64,000 bases of DNA from Gimesia maris (GTDB taxonomy: Bacteria > Planctomycetota > Planctomycetia > Planctomycetales > Planctomycetaceae), in contig NZ_CP042910.1 of the NCBI RefSeq assembly GCF_008298035.1, forward strand, positions 2,619,001 through 2,683,000, read 5' to 3'. The number at the start of each line of letters is the position of its first letter. Position 1 is the stretch's first letter. This document shows positions 7,944-17,888 of the stretch, piece by piece. The notes below the pieces were generated by a model. The model was not told the DNA's origin and searched no databases. It saw only the letters and a program-made list of their open reading frames with translations. Position numbers and translations under genes: made by a program.

Positions 7944-9164
7944 ATGACAATGAGAACAATCATTTGGAAAGAAATGAAAGAGCGTCCCACGGCATTGATT
8001 GCCAGCCTGCTGGCGATCATTTTGAGTGTGACAGCGCTGGTAGCGATCCGCAACGTCACAATTTTCTCAGAACAGGAGGTTGCTGGTAAGCTTGACGAAC
8101 TGGGAGCGAACGTACTGATTCTCCCCGAAGGCGTCACATTGCAGGACTATTATGCTGCAGACATGCACAAGGAAACCATCCCGGAAGAACACGTGGCTGA
8201 ACTGGCACTGGCGGGACTGACCGGAGTGGAAGCCATTACCCCCAAACTCTGTGTTCCCACCATGCTGGATGATCGTAACGTGATTCTGACAGGTATCCTG
8301 CCACAATCTGAAATTCAGAAGATGAATGCCTGGTCGGGGGGAGGGATGCTTTTCAAGAAGCATGAAGGCTGCAAAGCTAAGATTAACGTAGCCGATGAGA
8401 ATCTGGACGCTCCAGACTCCCTGGCAGAACGCAGGGCTCTACAGCATCTGAATCAATCTGAAGTTTTGCTTGGTTCTGACTTTGCCGCCAGGCAGGGACT
8501 AAAAGAAGGAGACCAGCTCCAACTTCTGGGGGAAACATTTAAGGTACTCAGTGTGCTGCCGTCGACGGGGACCGTCGATGACAGTCGGGTGTTCGCGCAT
8601 CTGCACACCGTGCAGCGGTTATCGGGAGCGGGACCGGTTGTGAATATCATTGAGGTCATGGGCTGCTGTGAAGATGTTGCCAATGGTTTAGTAGGGGAAT
8701 TGCAGTCATTACTGCCTGGAACCAAGGTGGTGACGATCGCTAATGTTGTTGAAACCCAGGTTTCTATTAACCGGATGATGACCAATCTATCATACCTGTT
8801 CCTGGCAATTCTGGTGGCAGTCGGTGGTGCGAGTATGGCGAGTGCAAGTTTTGCGAATGTCATAGAACGTCGTCGCGAAATCGGCACGCTGATGGCCCTG
8901 GGGGCCACGCCGAGATTCGTCACACAGTTGTTCCTGGCAAAAGCGGCCCTACTGGGCCTGGCCGGGGGAATCAGCGGTTATGTTCTGGGAAGTCTGATAG
9001 CAGTTTTTCTGGGACCTGTATTTGCGAGTGTAGCCGTCTTTCCAGTCCCGAGTCTGGCAATCGTTGCCTCTACGGTCGCGGTGCTGGTCACTCTGGCTGC
9101 CAGTTATTTTCCGGCACGCCAGGCTTCCCGCCTCGATCCCTGTCTCTGTTTCAAGGAAGTATAA
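7944..9164 (+). CDS. FtsX/MacB-type ABC transporter permease with extra cysteines
   Basis: 406 residues, preceded by a perfect AAGGAGGT ribosome site. One N-terminal membrane helix (residues 15-35), a large periplasmic MacB-type domain, and three C-terminal helices form the FtsX-like fold; VIERRREIGTLMALGATP is the family hallmark before the last helices. Unusual cysteines occur in KKHEGCKAK, VMGCCEDV and the very C-terminus DPCLCFKEV, where the family normally has a plain DPxxxLR tail. With the ATPase 4 bases downstream it should form a MacB/LolCDE-like mechanotransmitter. The cysteines and the setting suggest a metal or metal-ligand substrate; that is inference. Confidence 0.85.
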   Translation: MTMRTIIWKEMKERPTALIASLLAIILSVTALVAIRNVTIFSEQEVAGKLDELGANVLILPEGVTLQDYYAADMHKETIPEEHVAELALAGLTGVEAITPKLCVPTMLDDRNVILTGILPQSEIQKMNAWSGGGMLFKKHEGCKAKINVADENLDAPDSLAERRALQHLNQSEVLLGSDFAARQGLKEGDQLQLLGETFKVLSVLPSTGTVDDSRVFAHLHTVQRLSGAGPVVNIIEVMGCCEDVANGLVGELQSLLPGTKVVTIANVVETQVSINRMMTNLSYLFLAILVAVGGASMASASFANVIERRREIGTLMALGATPRFVTQLFLAKAALLGLAGGISGYVLGSLIAVFLGPVFASVAVFPVPSLAIVASTVAVLVTLAASYFPARQASRLDPCLCFKEV

Positions 9165-9168
9165 CTAA

Positions 9169-9861
9169 ATGTTAAAGTTAGAATCTGTTAAAAAAGTATA
9201 CTGCAAGCAACAGGACGAAGTGATTGCGCTGGACACGACCGATATCGAAATCGCACGGGGCGAGTTTGCTGCGATTATTGGCCCCAGCGGTAGCGGAAAA
9301 ACGACGTTGCTCTCGATGCTGGGGGCAATGTCGGCCCCCTCTGAGGGACGCATTCTGCTCGACGATGTATCAATTTATGATTTGCCTGTCGAGCAACGCG
9401 CCGAAGTCAGACAGAATAAAATTGGTTTTGTCTTCCAGACATTCAATCTGATTCCTTATCTGACGGCGACTGAAAATGTCCAGGTCCCGATGATGTTGTC
9501 GCAAAAGTTTAAAACAGAGCGACAAGAGCGGGCAGAAGAATTGCTGGGTAAGGTTGGACTGCAGGATCGCCTGCACCATAAGCCGAGTGAACTCAGTATC
9601 GGACAGCAGCAGCGTGTCGCGCTGGCACGCATGCTGGCCAACGACCCGTTGATCATTCTCGCTGATGAACCGACTGGGAATCTTGACCCTGAGACCCGTG
9701 ATCAGGTCCTCACTTTCCTGCGGCAATTCAACGAGGAAGGTCGCACGATCATCATGGTAACACATGATTTGTCTGCTGCGGAGTGTGCCCGCAGGACCTT
9801 ACGTCTTTCTGAAGGTCGCATCCAGGCAGGTTCAGACCAGGATCTTTTGAGATCGGCTTAA
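9169..9861 (+). CDS. ABC transporter ATP-binding protein (LolD/MacB type)
   Basis: 230 residues, starting 4 bases after the permease gene. It has Walker A GPSGSGKT, the Q-loop [18 protein letters not shown], the signature [14 protein letters not shown], Walker [17 protein letters not shown] and the switch His in VTHD. Length and motifs match the LolD/MacB group of ATPases that power FtsX-type permeases. It hydrolyses ATP in the cytosol and drives conformational change of the neighbouring permease. The signature has GQQQR instead of the usual GGxxQR. Confidence 0.93.
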   Translation: MLKLESVKKVYCKQQDEVIALDTTDIEIARGEFAAIIGPSGSGKTTLLSMLGAMSAPSEGRILLDDVSIYDLPVEQRAEVRQNKIGFVFQTFNLIPYLTATENVQVPMMLSQKFKTERQERAEELLGKVGLQDRLHHKPSELSIGQQQRVALARMLANDPLIILADEPTGNLDPETRDQVLTFLRQFNEEGRTIIMVTHDLSAAECARRTLRLSEGRIQAGSDQDLLRSA

Positions 9862-9882
9862 GGAATAATTGTTCTTTGGTCT

Positions 9883-9926
9883 CCAGTCTTGAGTCCTCTC
9901 TATTCGGGAGAGGGCTTGAGCACTGG
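9883..9926 (+). terminator. Hairpin after ABC transporter genes
   Basis: An inverted repeat (CCAGTCTTGAGTCCTCTC pairing with GAGAGGGCTTGAGCACTGG, with one bulge and G-U pairs) lies 22 bases after the ATPase stop. There is no run of T, so it may be a weak terminator or an mRNA 3' stabiliser. Confidence 0.5.
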
Positions 9927-10001
9927 ATATGAAATATTATTAACCCTGACCGTCGATTAAGCGGGTGCAGGAACTTATATATCAGGCTCAGGAGAACTGT
10001 G

Positions 10002-11675
10002 ATGCATGGATTGCCAGAAAAGTTAATGAACTTCAATACCTTCAGATCGCATTTGGTCAGAACGTTTCGAGTGATCCTGATTCCCGTTCTGCTTTTGACT
10101 TCCTGTGCCTCAGATCGTGGCCAGATGACTGCCCACCAGGCAGGCTCAATAAAGGCAGGCAGGCAGTTGGTTGACAGCGAGGACAGAAAGTCACAGGCTG
10201 CACATGTAGCTGTGGCTGCATCTGAAATCGATCTCAATAATTCTGTAGCGACGACACCTGCCGAATCGAGAAAAAAGTTGACTTTAACGTCTTATCACGA
10301 ATCTTTTGAAGGAAAAATACCACCACCTGTCCCACCGGTAGGAAGCTCGGACGTACCAGAAGCAGATCCTTCGGAAAATGCTTTGACACCAACCAGCCAG
10401 TTGTTGACCTTGGGCGAACTGGAACAGATCGCACTATCTAATAATCCCACCCTGGCTTTGCAACGGGCGGAGGTCGAGAAAGAGCGGGGGAACTGGACGC
10501 AGGTCGGCCTCTACCCCAACCCAACCGTAGGTTATGTCAACTCCACTACGAGCAGTAATGGTGACACGCAATCGAATGGTATCCTCGTGCAGCAGACATT
10601 TATTACTGCAGGGAAACTGGACAAGGCCCGAGCAACTGAAACCTATGGCATCCAGACTTCGGAACTGCAACTCGATGCCCAGCAGATGCGCGTCATTAAT
10701 GGCGTCAGGCTGCGTTACTACGATGTGCTGGGAGCGCAGGAACAATTACGGTTGGTGAAGGAAATTGCCCAACTCTCGCAGCAGACCCTGGATGCGGCAG
10801 AGAGGCTCTATAAAGCTGAACAGGTTCCGCGGACAGATATGTTGCAGGCCAAAGCGCAAAATGCCACTGTGAGGACCGCACTGACGAACGCGCATACAGA
10901 TTACGAAACTGCCTGGCAAAAACTCGCTGTGATTGTGGGCTGTCCAGAATTACCACCCAGTCAGCTGATGAAACCGAAAGATGATTTACCTCAATTTGAT
11001 CTGGAAGCGGAATGGCAGCGTCTATTGTCTGAAAGCCCCCAGTTACTCACAGCGGAAAGCCAGATCGGCATCGCTCGCGGACAACTGGCCAGTGCAGAGG
11101 CCGCCCCAGTTCCCGATGTGACTTTACAATTTGTTACAGATTACAATTCGGTCGGAGACTACGCGACATTTAATACCCTGGTGGCACTTCCATTTCCGCT
11201 GTTCAATCGCAATCAGGGGGGCATCTATAATGCCGCTTCCGAAGTAAACCGATCCGAACGCGAACTGGAACGGGTGCGTCTGGTATTGCGCGATCAGTTG
11301 ATCTCCTCATATCGTGATTACATGCTGGCGCGGAACCAGTCCGAACAGATGCGTAAGGAAGTGCTACCCGATCTCAGGGAAGCACTGGAACTGATGATTA
11401 AAGGTTATGAGAAGGGAGAATTCAGTTTTCTGGCCGTGCTCAATGCACAGCAGAACAACTTCCAGTCAAACCTGGAGTACATTGATGCATTGAACCGGGC
11501 ACATCGATTGTCGGTTGAAATATCAGGTCTGCAGATGACCGGAGGCCTGAACCCGGCAACCATTGGAACGGCAATTCAGGAAGCGGGGGGCGGCGGTAGA
11601 TTGCGTGCAGTCCAGCAGCAGTTGCAGAAACAAAGCAACGCGAATCTGAGTAACTTTGCTCCCGCAGCACTCTAG
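10002..11675 (+). CDS. TolC/OprM-type outer-membrane efflux lipoprotein
   Basis: 557 residues. ATG at 10002 has AGGAG seven bases upstream. The signal peptide ends in a lipobox (LLLTSC-A), so the mature protein should be lipidated. After a variable linker, LTLGELEQIALSNNPTLALQRAEVEKERGNW starts the first of two outer-membrane-factor repeats, with long coiled helices and beta segments typical of TolC-like channels. It should form the exit duct of the RND pump encoded downstream, taking the place of CzcC/CusC. Confidence 0.88.
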   Translation: MHGLPEKLMNFNTFRSHLVRTFRVILIPVLLLTSCASDRGQMTAHQAGSIKAGRQLVDSEDRKSQAAHVAVAASEIDLNNSVATTPAESRKKLTLTSYHESFEGKIPPPVPPVGSSDVPEADPSENALTPTSQLLTLGELEQIALSNNPTLALQRAEVEKERGNWTQVGLYPNPTVGYVNSTTSSNGDTQSNGILVQQTFITAGKLDKARATETYGIQTSELQLDAQQMRVINGVRLRYYDVLGAQEQLRLVKEIAQLSQQTLDAAERLYKAEQVPRTDMLQAKAQNATVRTALTNAHTDYETAWQKLAVIVGCPELPPSQLMKPKDDLPQFDLEAEWQRLLSESPQLLTAESQIGIARGQLASAEAAPVPDVTLQFVTDYNSVGDYATFNTLVALPFPLFNRNQGGIYNAASEVNRSERELERVRLVLRDQLISSYRDYMLARNQSEQMRKEVLPDLREALELMIKGYEKGEFSFLAVLNAQQNNFQSNLEYIDALNRAHRLSVEISGLQMTGGLNPATIGTAIQEAGGGGRLRAVQQQLQKQSNANLSNFAPAAL

Positions 11676-11911
11676 GACCACTCGAATTCGTCGAAGTCAT
11701 CATTGTAGTTCAGCAGCTCCTGAAATCTCCGGTGAGATTCAGGCACAGAGTAAGTTCCGATCAGTCAACTGGAAACGCAAATCAGAGGAATATTCAACGT
11801 GAGCGGTGGAACAGGGGGGATTCTTGCCTCAATGCGATTCATCAGTTATGGCATTGATCTCCTGTTCAACCCGATCTATACTTAGAATAAGTTAGGCAAA
11901 CAGGGTTTAAT

Positions 11912-12376
11912 ATGTACATGCAGCACATGATCAATGTCGTAATGACCGTCCTGGTGATCGTATGCCCCTATCTTCCATGTAGGGATACGTGTCTGGGATC
12001 GTGTGCCGCTGCGCAGTCTGAGTCGGCACCCGCTCAGAAATCTGCAAGTGCAACCTGTTGCCATCACAGAGATTGTGAAGATCAGAAACAGCATTCTGAG
12101 AATCAGGAACAGAGACCAGTCCAACCCCAGTGCCCCCAGGATGGCAAACTGCCAAATTGTTTTTGTGGGGGGGCTGTAATCGCGACTATGGTCGACTGTC
12201 CCAGCCTGATCGAGGCTGATTCTCTGGCTGAATTTCTCCTTGTCGACCTCAACGACGTCGCGCACATGTCAACCAGGTCCGTCTGTCTGAGGGACAATCC
12301 CCATCGAGGCTGCCACTTCCCGCCGTACTCTTCCGGGCGGGAAATCTGTCATTTTTCAGCCTCCTATCTGCTCTAA
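11912..12376 (+). CDS. Small Cys/His-rich, possibly exported protein
   Basis: 154 residues from ATG at 11912. The start has a short hydrophobic stretch (MINVVMTVLVIVCPYLP), possibly a signal peptide. Many cysteines and histidines follow (CRDTCLGSC, TCCHHRDCEDQKQH, NCFCGG). It resembles in size and style the protein at 6494 and sits just before the RND adaptor. No family is recognised, the ribosome site is weak, and frame choice rests on length and composition. Metal binding is inferred. Confidence 0.45.
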   Translation: MYMQHMINVVMTVLVIVCPYLPCRDTCLGSCAAAQSESAPAQKSASATCCHHRDCEDQKQHSENQEQRPVQPQCPQDGKLPNCFCGGAVIATMVDCPSLIEADSLAEFLLVDLNDVAHMSTRSVCLRDNPHRGCHFPPYSSGREICHFSASYLL

Positions 12377-12520
12377 AGCGTTCGACACGAGCATCGTAGA
12401 TTATCCGTCCTTCCGGATGAATTTGCGGTCATTTCTTGACTTCCGGGTCTGTTTCCAACTGCTTAAAACCATTTTACCAGGCTCCTGCTTCTCAAAATAT
12501 TGAGCAAGAAAGGACATCTC

Positions 12521-14164
12521 ATGAGTCAATCTGTCATAGGTCGACCCTCCGTTAATCCAGATACGTCTGCTCCCGACTCTCCAGCCCCAACTGATCAACG
12601 TCCCCAGGGACTGGTCTGGAAGCTTGGCCGCTGGTTCCTGGATGGGTTACCCACCTTCATCGTCATGTCCGTATTAGTCGCCATTGGTTATTACGGGCAT
12701 ACCCACCATTGGAAAATCCCGACGTTTGCAGAATTCACGGGGCAGGCGAAGCCTGTAGTCAAGGACTGGTGTGAGGAGCACGGGGTTCCTGAATCCAAGT
12801 GTGTGATCTGTAACCCTGACCTGATTACTGCCGGACCCGATTATGGCTGGTGCACCGAGCATGGGGTCAACAACTGCCCGTTGCACCATCCCGATGTTGC
12901 TGAACTGAAGAAAACCCCGGTAATCTCTGCCGCCGCAATGCAGCAGGCCGATCGTGCTCTCGCTCTGCGGGAGCGACCGAACAATAACGCTGCCTGCAAG
13001 GTATATCAGAAGCGAATCCAGTTCGCTTCCAACGACGCGGTTCAGCAGGCTGGTGTTGATGTAGAACTGGTCGATCAGGCCCCTGTGACAGAGTGGGTCT
13101 CGGGAACAGGAGAAATCCGCTATGACCCCACACGTCTGGCAAATCTTTCTTCACGCGTGCCGGGAACTGCCTGGCGGGTATTTAAAAATGTGGGAGACCA
13201 GGTACAGGAAGGAGAAATTCTGGCGGTCGTTGATGCGGCGGAAGTAGGACTTCTCAAAACTGATCTGGTTAAAGCGATTGTCGCCGAGAAACTGGCACGC
13301 AAAAACTTTGAACGCCTGAATGGACTCAAAGGAGCCATCGCAGGTAAAGACATTCTGGAAGCAGAATCCATTCTGGCAAAGGAAGAGGCCGAAGTTCTGA
13401 GCGTCGAACAGGCACTCGCAAATCTGGGCCTATCCGTCGATATCGCTTCGATTGCGAATCGAAGCAAGCAGTCCATGATTGATCGCTTACGTTTCCTGGG
13501 TTTTCCCAGCGAACTTGCAGAACAGTTTCGCTCACAGACCGCATCAGCCAACCTGATCCCGGTTCGCAGCTCAATGAACGGAGTGATTACGGAGCGGAAC
13601 GTCGTTTCCAGTGAGGTCGTCACCCCGGAGCGGACCTTGTTTGAAGTGGCAGACCCCAGCTGGATGTGGCTGATACTCAATGTTCCCCTGGAAGAAGCAT
13701 CTTTGATCCAGGTAGGACAGCAGGTCCGATTTCATCCCAATGGAAGCCGTAAAGAAGTTACCGGGAACTTGAGCTGGATCAGCACTGCCGCTGATAAACA
13801 GACACGGATGGTAAAGGTCAGGGCGGAAATCGATAATGCGGAAGGTCAGCTTCGTGATGAGACTTTTGGCGCGGGCCGAATCATTCTGAGACAGGAAAAA
13901 CAGGCGGTCGTGATTCCCCAGAGTGCAGTGCACTGGGAGGGATGCTGCCAGGTGGTCTTTGTTCGTAATAAGCATTACTTCGACAGCACCGAGAGTCCCA
14001 AAGTCTTTCAGTTACGAAATGTTCGTACGGGGTTCGTAGAAGATGATCGTGTGGAAATCATAGCTGGTTTGCTTCCAGGAGAAGTCGTCGTGACTCAGGG
14101 GAGCGACGTATTGCGGGCACAACTTCTCAAGAACAGCCTCGGAGAAGGCTGTTGCGCTGAATAG
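12521..14164 (+). CDS. RND efflux periplasmic adaptor with twin metal-binding module
   Basis: 547 residues. ATG at 12521 has AAGAAAGGA 6 bases upstream; an in-frame TTG at 12500 is less likely. An N-terminal membrane helix (near residues 45-65) is followed by WCEEHGVPESKCVICNPDL and WCTEHGVNNCPLHHPDV, two paired Cys/His motifs. Then comes the usual adaptor order: barrel-sandwich half (ISYDP-like region and SRVPGTAWRVFKNVGDQVQ), an alpha-helical hairpin, SMNGVITERNV, a beta-barrel and the membrane-proximal domain. Extra cysteines occur in HWEGCCQ and at the C-terminus (GEGCCAE). It should link the inner-membrane pump at 14182 to the outer-membrane channel. Confidence 0.9.
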   Translation: MSQSVIGRPSVNPDTSAPDSPAPTDQRPQGLVWKLGRWFLDGLPTFIVMSVLVAIGYYGHTHHWKIPTFAEFTGQAKPVVKDWCEEHGVPESKCVICNPDLITAGPDYGWCTEHGVNNCPLHHPDVAELKKTPVISAAAMQQADRALALRERPNNNAACKVYQKRIQFASNDAVQQAGVDVELVDQAPVTEWVSGTGEIRYDPTRLANLSSRVPGTAWRVFKNVGDQVQEGEILAVVDAAEVGLLKTDLVKAIVAEKLARKNFERLNGLKGAIAGKDILEAESILAKEEAEVLSVEQALANLGLSVDIASIANRSKQSMIDRLRFLGFPSELAEQFRSQTASANLIPVRSSMNGVITERNVVSSEVVTPERTLFEVADPSWMWLILNVPLEEASLIQVGQQVRFHPNGSRKEVTGNLSWISTAADKQTRMVKVRAEIDNAEGQLRDETFGAGRIILRQEKQAVVIPQSAVHWEGCCQVVFVRNKHYFDSTESPKVFQLRNVRTGFVEDDRVEIIAGLLPGEVVVTQGSDVLRAQLLKNSLGEGCCAE

Positions 14165-14181
14165 AAGGGAATCAAAGAATT

Positions 14182-17100
14182 ATGCTCAACTGGCTGATTG
14201 ATTTTTCACTGCGCCATCGTGCCTTGGTAATATTGTGTACCGTGGTATTTGCAGGCGTTGGGGTGATCTCGCTGAGACACCTTGACATCGATGCGTTTCC
14301 CGACACGACGCCGGTACTGATTCAGATCAATACGGTGGCGCCGGCGCTTTCACCCGATGAGGTTGAACGACAGATTACTTTTCCGGTCGAGCAGGCGATC
14401 AGTGGTTTGCCTGGTTTACAGGATTTGCGGTCCATTTCGAAATTCGGCTTATCACAATTGGTCGTGATTTTTGAAGACGGAGTGGACATCTATTTTGCGC
14501 GGCAGCTGATCAGTGAACGGCTGAGTACGGTTCAGCTTCCAGAGGGAATCCAGCGACCGCAGATGGGACCGGTTTCGACCGGTCTGGGAGAAGTCTTTCA
14601 CTATGTTCTGACTTACGAGGGAGTCGATTTTTCCCGTTTACCGAACGAAGAACGGGTCAAACGGCTGACCGAACTGCGAACGCTTCATGACTGGGTAATC
14701 AAACCTCAATTGCGTTCCGTGCCGGGAGTGGCCGAGATCAACAGCTGGGGGGGCTATGAGAAGCAGTACCAGGTACGCCTCGATCCAGATCAGATCATTA
14801 AACACGAACTGACATTCGACCAGGTGGCCCAGGCCCTCCGCGAAAACAACCAGAATGTTGGTGGTGGAACGATTACCGATCGTAGCCAGATGCTGCTGGT
14901 CCATGGAGTGGGGCGGACCGTCAATCTGGAACAGATCGATAATGTCGTCATCACGTCTCGTGACGGAGTTCCAATTCGGATCAAAGATGTGGCGGATGTG
15001 CAGATCGGGCATGAAATACGTCGCGGCACGGTGACCGCCAACGGTCGCGGAGAAGCCGTACTGGGACTGGGCTTCATGTTGATGGGAGAAAACAGCCACG
15101 AGGTGACACATGCTCTGAAAACTCGACTGCAGGAAATCCGGGAGACTCTGCCTGCAGGTGTGGAAATCCAGACGGTTTATGATCGTACTGAACTGGTGGA
15201 CCACGTGATTGAAACCGTGCAGAAGAACCTGTTCGAAGGCGGTTTGCTCGTGGTTGCGGTGCTATTTATATTTCTGGGGAACCTGCGCGCCGGTCTGATT
15301 GTGGCTCTGGCAATTCCTCTTTCGATGCTGTTTGCCTTTTCGGGCATGTTGAAGTTCGGCATCGCAGCGAGCCTGCTCAGCCTGGGGGCGATTGACTTCG
15401 GTCTGGTGGTAGACAGTTCCGTGGTGATGATTGAAAACTGTGTTCGCTGCCTGTCACACGGCACCGACGGTCGCAGTCGACTGGAGATCATCCGCGATGC
15501 TGCCATCGAAGTCCGCAAACCGACCATGTTCGGCGAGCTGATTATCATGATCGTCTACCTGCCGATCCTGACACTGGAAGGCGTCGAGGGCAAACTGTTT
15601 CGCCCCATGGCACTGACAGTCATTATGGCCCTTGCTGGTTCTATGGTGCTCTCACTGACACTGATGCCTGTGCTCGCCAGCCTGTTCCTCCCGAAAAATC
15701 TCAAGGACAAAGAACCGCTGCTGATCCGCGTACTAAAATGGCTGTATGCGCCGGTGCTGCGGTTCACCATGCACCACAAAGCAGCAGTGATCGGTTTTGC
15801 GCTCTCAATTCTGTTTGTGGCCTTTGGTCTGATTGCCCCCAACCTGGGAACGGAATTTGTGCCGCGTCTCTCGGAAGGGGCTGTCGTGATCAACGTGGTC
15901 CGTCTGGCGGGAACCGATCTGGAAGAAACAATCCGCTATAACACGCAGATGGAGAAAGTTCTGCTGGAGAAGTTTCCAGACGAGATCGTGCATGTCTGGA
16001 GTCGCGTCGGGATGGCGGAGGTTGCCACGGACCCCATGGGGACGGAACTGACCGACCTGTTTGTCACTCTGCGTCCCCGAAACGAGTGGACGCGTGCTGA
16101 CACGCAGGAAGAACTGACAGTTCAGATTCAGGAAGAACTTCGCGATCTGCCTGGCCCGCGTCTGGCGATGACTCAACCCATCGAAATGCGGATGAATGAA
16201 ATGATCTCCGGGGTCCGCTCAGATGTAGCTGCGATTCTCTACGGAGACGATCTCGATCTGATGGTCTCCAAAGCCTCTGAAATTGAGCAGGTGCTCAAAT
16301 CAATTGAAGGGGCTGCCGACGTGAAAGTGGAGCAGGTCACCGGTCAGCCGGTGCTGGAAATCAACATCGACCAGGATGAAATCGCCCGTTACGGCATTCC
16401 GGCACGGACCGTGCTCGACCTGGTGGAATCATTGGGCAGCAAACATGTCGGAGAGGTCTATGAAGGACAGCTGCGATTTCCCCTGATTATCCGGCTACCC
16501 GAGCAGGCACGCACGGATCCCGAGGCGATCGGCTCGATCCTGGTAGCCACTCCTCAGGGAGAGCAGATTCCCCTGTCGCGACTCGCTGACATTGAGATCG
16601 TGGAAGGCCCGAATACCATCAAGCGGGAATGGTATCAGAGGCGGATTACCATCGAAGCAAATGTCCGGGGTCGCGATATGGGGAGCTTTGTCGCTGAAGC
16701 GCAGCGTAAAGTCGACAAGCAGATAACCCTGCCAGCCGGACGTTACCACATCGAATGGGGTGGACAGTTCGAGAACCTGCAGCGTGCCCAGGCCCGCCTG
16801 ATGATTGTGGTGCCGGTCGCGATGCTACTGATTTTCGGCTTGCTGTATATGACTTATAATAACCTGATCGATTCAATTCGCGTCTTTACTGGCGTCCCTT
16901 TCGCCTGGGTCGGGGGAATTTTCGCACTCTGGATACGGGAAATGCCGTTTTCGATTTCAGCGGCCGTGGGTTTTATCGCCCTCTCCGGTGTCGCGGTACT
17001 GGATGATATGCTTCTGGTCTCAACCATCCGTCGATTGCGCCGCAGAGGCAGTTCGCTAAACGAAGCTGTCGAAGAGGCAGCTATGACCCGTTTGCGTCCG

Positions 17101-17376
17101 ATTCTGATGACTACGCTGGTGGCCAGCCTCGGCTTCTTTCCAATGGCCTTCAATACCGGTATGGGAGCAGAAGTGCAACGCCCCCTGGCCACAGTCGTGA
17201 TTGGTGGCGTCTGCAGTGCCACGATCATGAGCCTGCTCGTTTTACGTGTGCTGTACGTGGTCTTTAATTTACCCGCAAGTCGCAACGACGATGAGGAAGA
17301 CGATGACGATACCACTAAACCAACACAACCGAACAATCCGGATTCCAGGCATGTGCCTGAAACGGCTTCGGTTTAA
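14182..17376 (+). CDS. CzcA/CusA-type heavy-metal RND pump
   Basis: 1064 residues, the normal length for an HME-RND transporter, starting 17 bases after the adaptor. Twelve membrane helices are expected. The proton-relay helix has DFGLVVDSSVVMIENCVRC, close to the DFGxxxDxxVVxxEN pattern of the Czc (Zn/Co/Cd) branch. The pore region has PIEMRMNEMISGVRSDV, another HME-RND hallmark. It is a proton-driven metal exporter working with the adaptor and TolC-like protein upstream. The metal cannot be assigned from sequence alone; the C-terminus ends in an Asp/Glu-rich cytosolic tail (NDDEEDDDDTTK). Confidence 0.93.
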   Translation: MLNWLIDFSLRHRALVILCTVVFAGVGVISLRHLDIDAFPDTTPVLIQINTVAPALSPDEVERQITFPVEQAISGLPGLQDLRSISKFGLSQLVVIFEDGVDIYFARQLISERLSTVQLPEGIQRPQMGPVSTGLGEVFHYVLTYEGVDFSRLPNEERVKRLTELRTLHDWVIKPQLRSVPGVAEINSWGGYEKQYQVRLDPDQIIKHELTFDQVAQALRENNQNVGGGTITDRSQMLLVHGVGRTVNLEQIDNVVITSRDGVPIRIKDVADVQIGHEIRRGTVTANGRGEAVLGLGFMLMGENSHEVTHALKTRLQEIRETLPAGVEIQTVYDRTELVDHVIETVQKNLFEGGLLVVAVLFIFLGNLRAGLIVALAIPLSMLFAFSGMLKFGIAASLLSLGAIDFGLVVDSSVVMIENCVRCLSHGTDGRSRLEIIRDAAIEVRKPTMFGELIIMIVYLPILTLEGVEGKLFRPMALTVIMALAGSMVLSLTLMPVLASLFLPKNLKDKEPLLIRVLKWLYAPVLRFTMHHKAAVIGFALSILFVAFGLIAPNLGTEFVPRLSEGAVVINVVRLAGTDLEETIRYNTQMEKVLLEKFPDEIVHVWSRVGMAEVATDPMGTELTDLFVTLRPRNEWTRADTQEELTVQIQEELRDLPGPRLAMTQPIEMRMNEMISGVRSDVAAILYGDDLDLMVSKASEIEQVLKSIEGAADVKVEQVTGQPVLEINIDQDEIARYGIPARTVLDLVESLGSKHVGEVYEGQLRFPLIIRLPEQARTDPEAIGSILVATPQGEQIPLSRLADIEIVEGPNTIKREWYQRRITIEANVRGRDMGSFVAEAQRKVDKQITLPAGRYHIEWGGQFENLQRAQARLMIVVPVAMLLIFGLLYMTYNNLIDSIRVFTGVPFAWVGGIFALWIREMPFSISAAVGFIALSGVAVLDDMLLVSTIRRLRRRGSSLNEAVEEAAMTRLRPILMTTLVASLGFFPMAFNTGMGAEVQRPLATVVIGGVCSATIMSLLVLRVLYVVFNLPASRNDDEEDDDDTTKPTQPNNPDSRHVPETASV

Positions 17377-17410
17377 TATGACTGGTCAATGTACCAAAAA
17401 AGGAGAAAAA

Positions 17411-17818
17411 ATGACTAAACAATCATGGACCCGGTGTCTGACAATCCCTGCGATTGTGTGTGGACTTCTGGTGATCACGGGCTGTGCGGAGAGTGGAAAT
17501 GACGTAGCCCCCGTGGCCAAAGCTGAAGAAGACCATCATGAGCATGGCGAAGAAGGGCACGATCATGAACACGAACACGGAGAAGAGGGGCATAACCTGC
17601 ACGGTTTCTGGTGTGCTGAGCATGGCGTTCCGGAGGAAATCTGCGCCCAGTGTAGTACCAAACTCGCCGCTGATTTCCAGAAGAAGGGAGACTGGTGTGA
17701 AGAGCATAAACGTCCTGATTCGCAGTGCTTCATCCATCATCCCGAACTGGAAGAAAAATTCATTGCCCAGTACGAGGCCAAGTTCGGTGAAAAACCGCCC
17801 GCACGTAAGGATAAATAA
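17411..17818 (+). CDS. His-rich metal-binding lipoprotein
   Basis: 135 residues with AGGAGA upstream of ATG at 17411. The signal peptide ends with a lipobox (VITGC-A). A His/Glu/Asp-rich stretch (EDHHEHGEEGHDHEHEHG) precedes WCAEHGVPEEICAQCSTKL and WCEEHKRPDSQCFIHHPEL. These two motifs occur in the same order in the RND adaptor at 12521, so the lipoprotein is probably a periplasmic metal donor or buffer for the pump. It lies 34 bases after the pump gene. Confidence 0.8.
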   Translation: MTKQSWTRCLTIPAIVCGLLVITGCAESGNDVAPVAKAEEDHHEHGEEGHDHEHEHGEEGHNLHGFWCAEHGVPEEICAQCSTKLAADFQKKGDWCEEHKRPDSQCFIHHPELEEKFIAQYEAKFGEKPPARKDK

Positions 17819-17888
17819 GATCCGCGAGCAGACAAAAGCGGAAACACAGTCGATTAGCAGCCAGGTAACCCGCCCGAATTCAAGCGGG

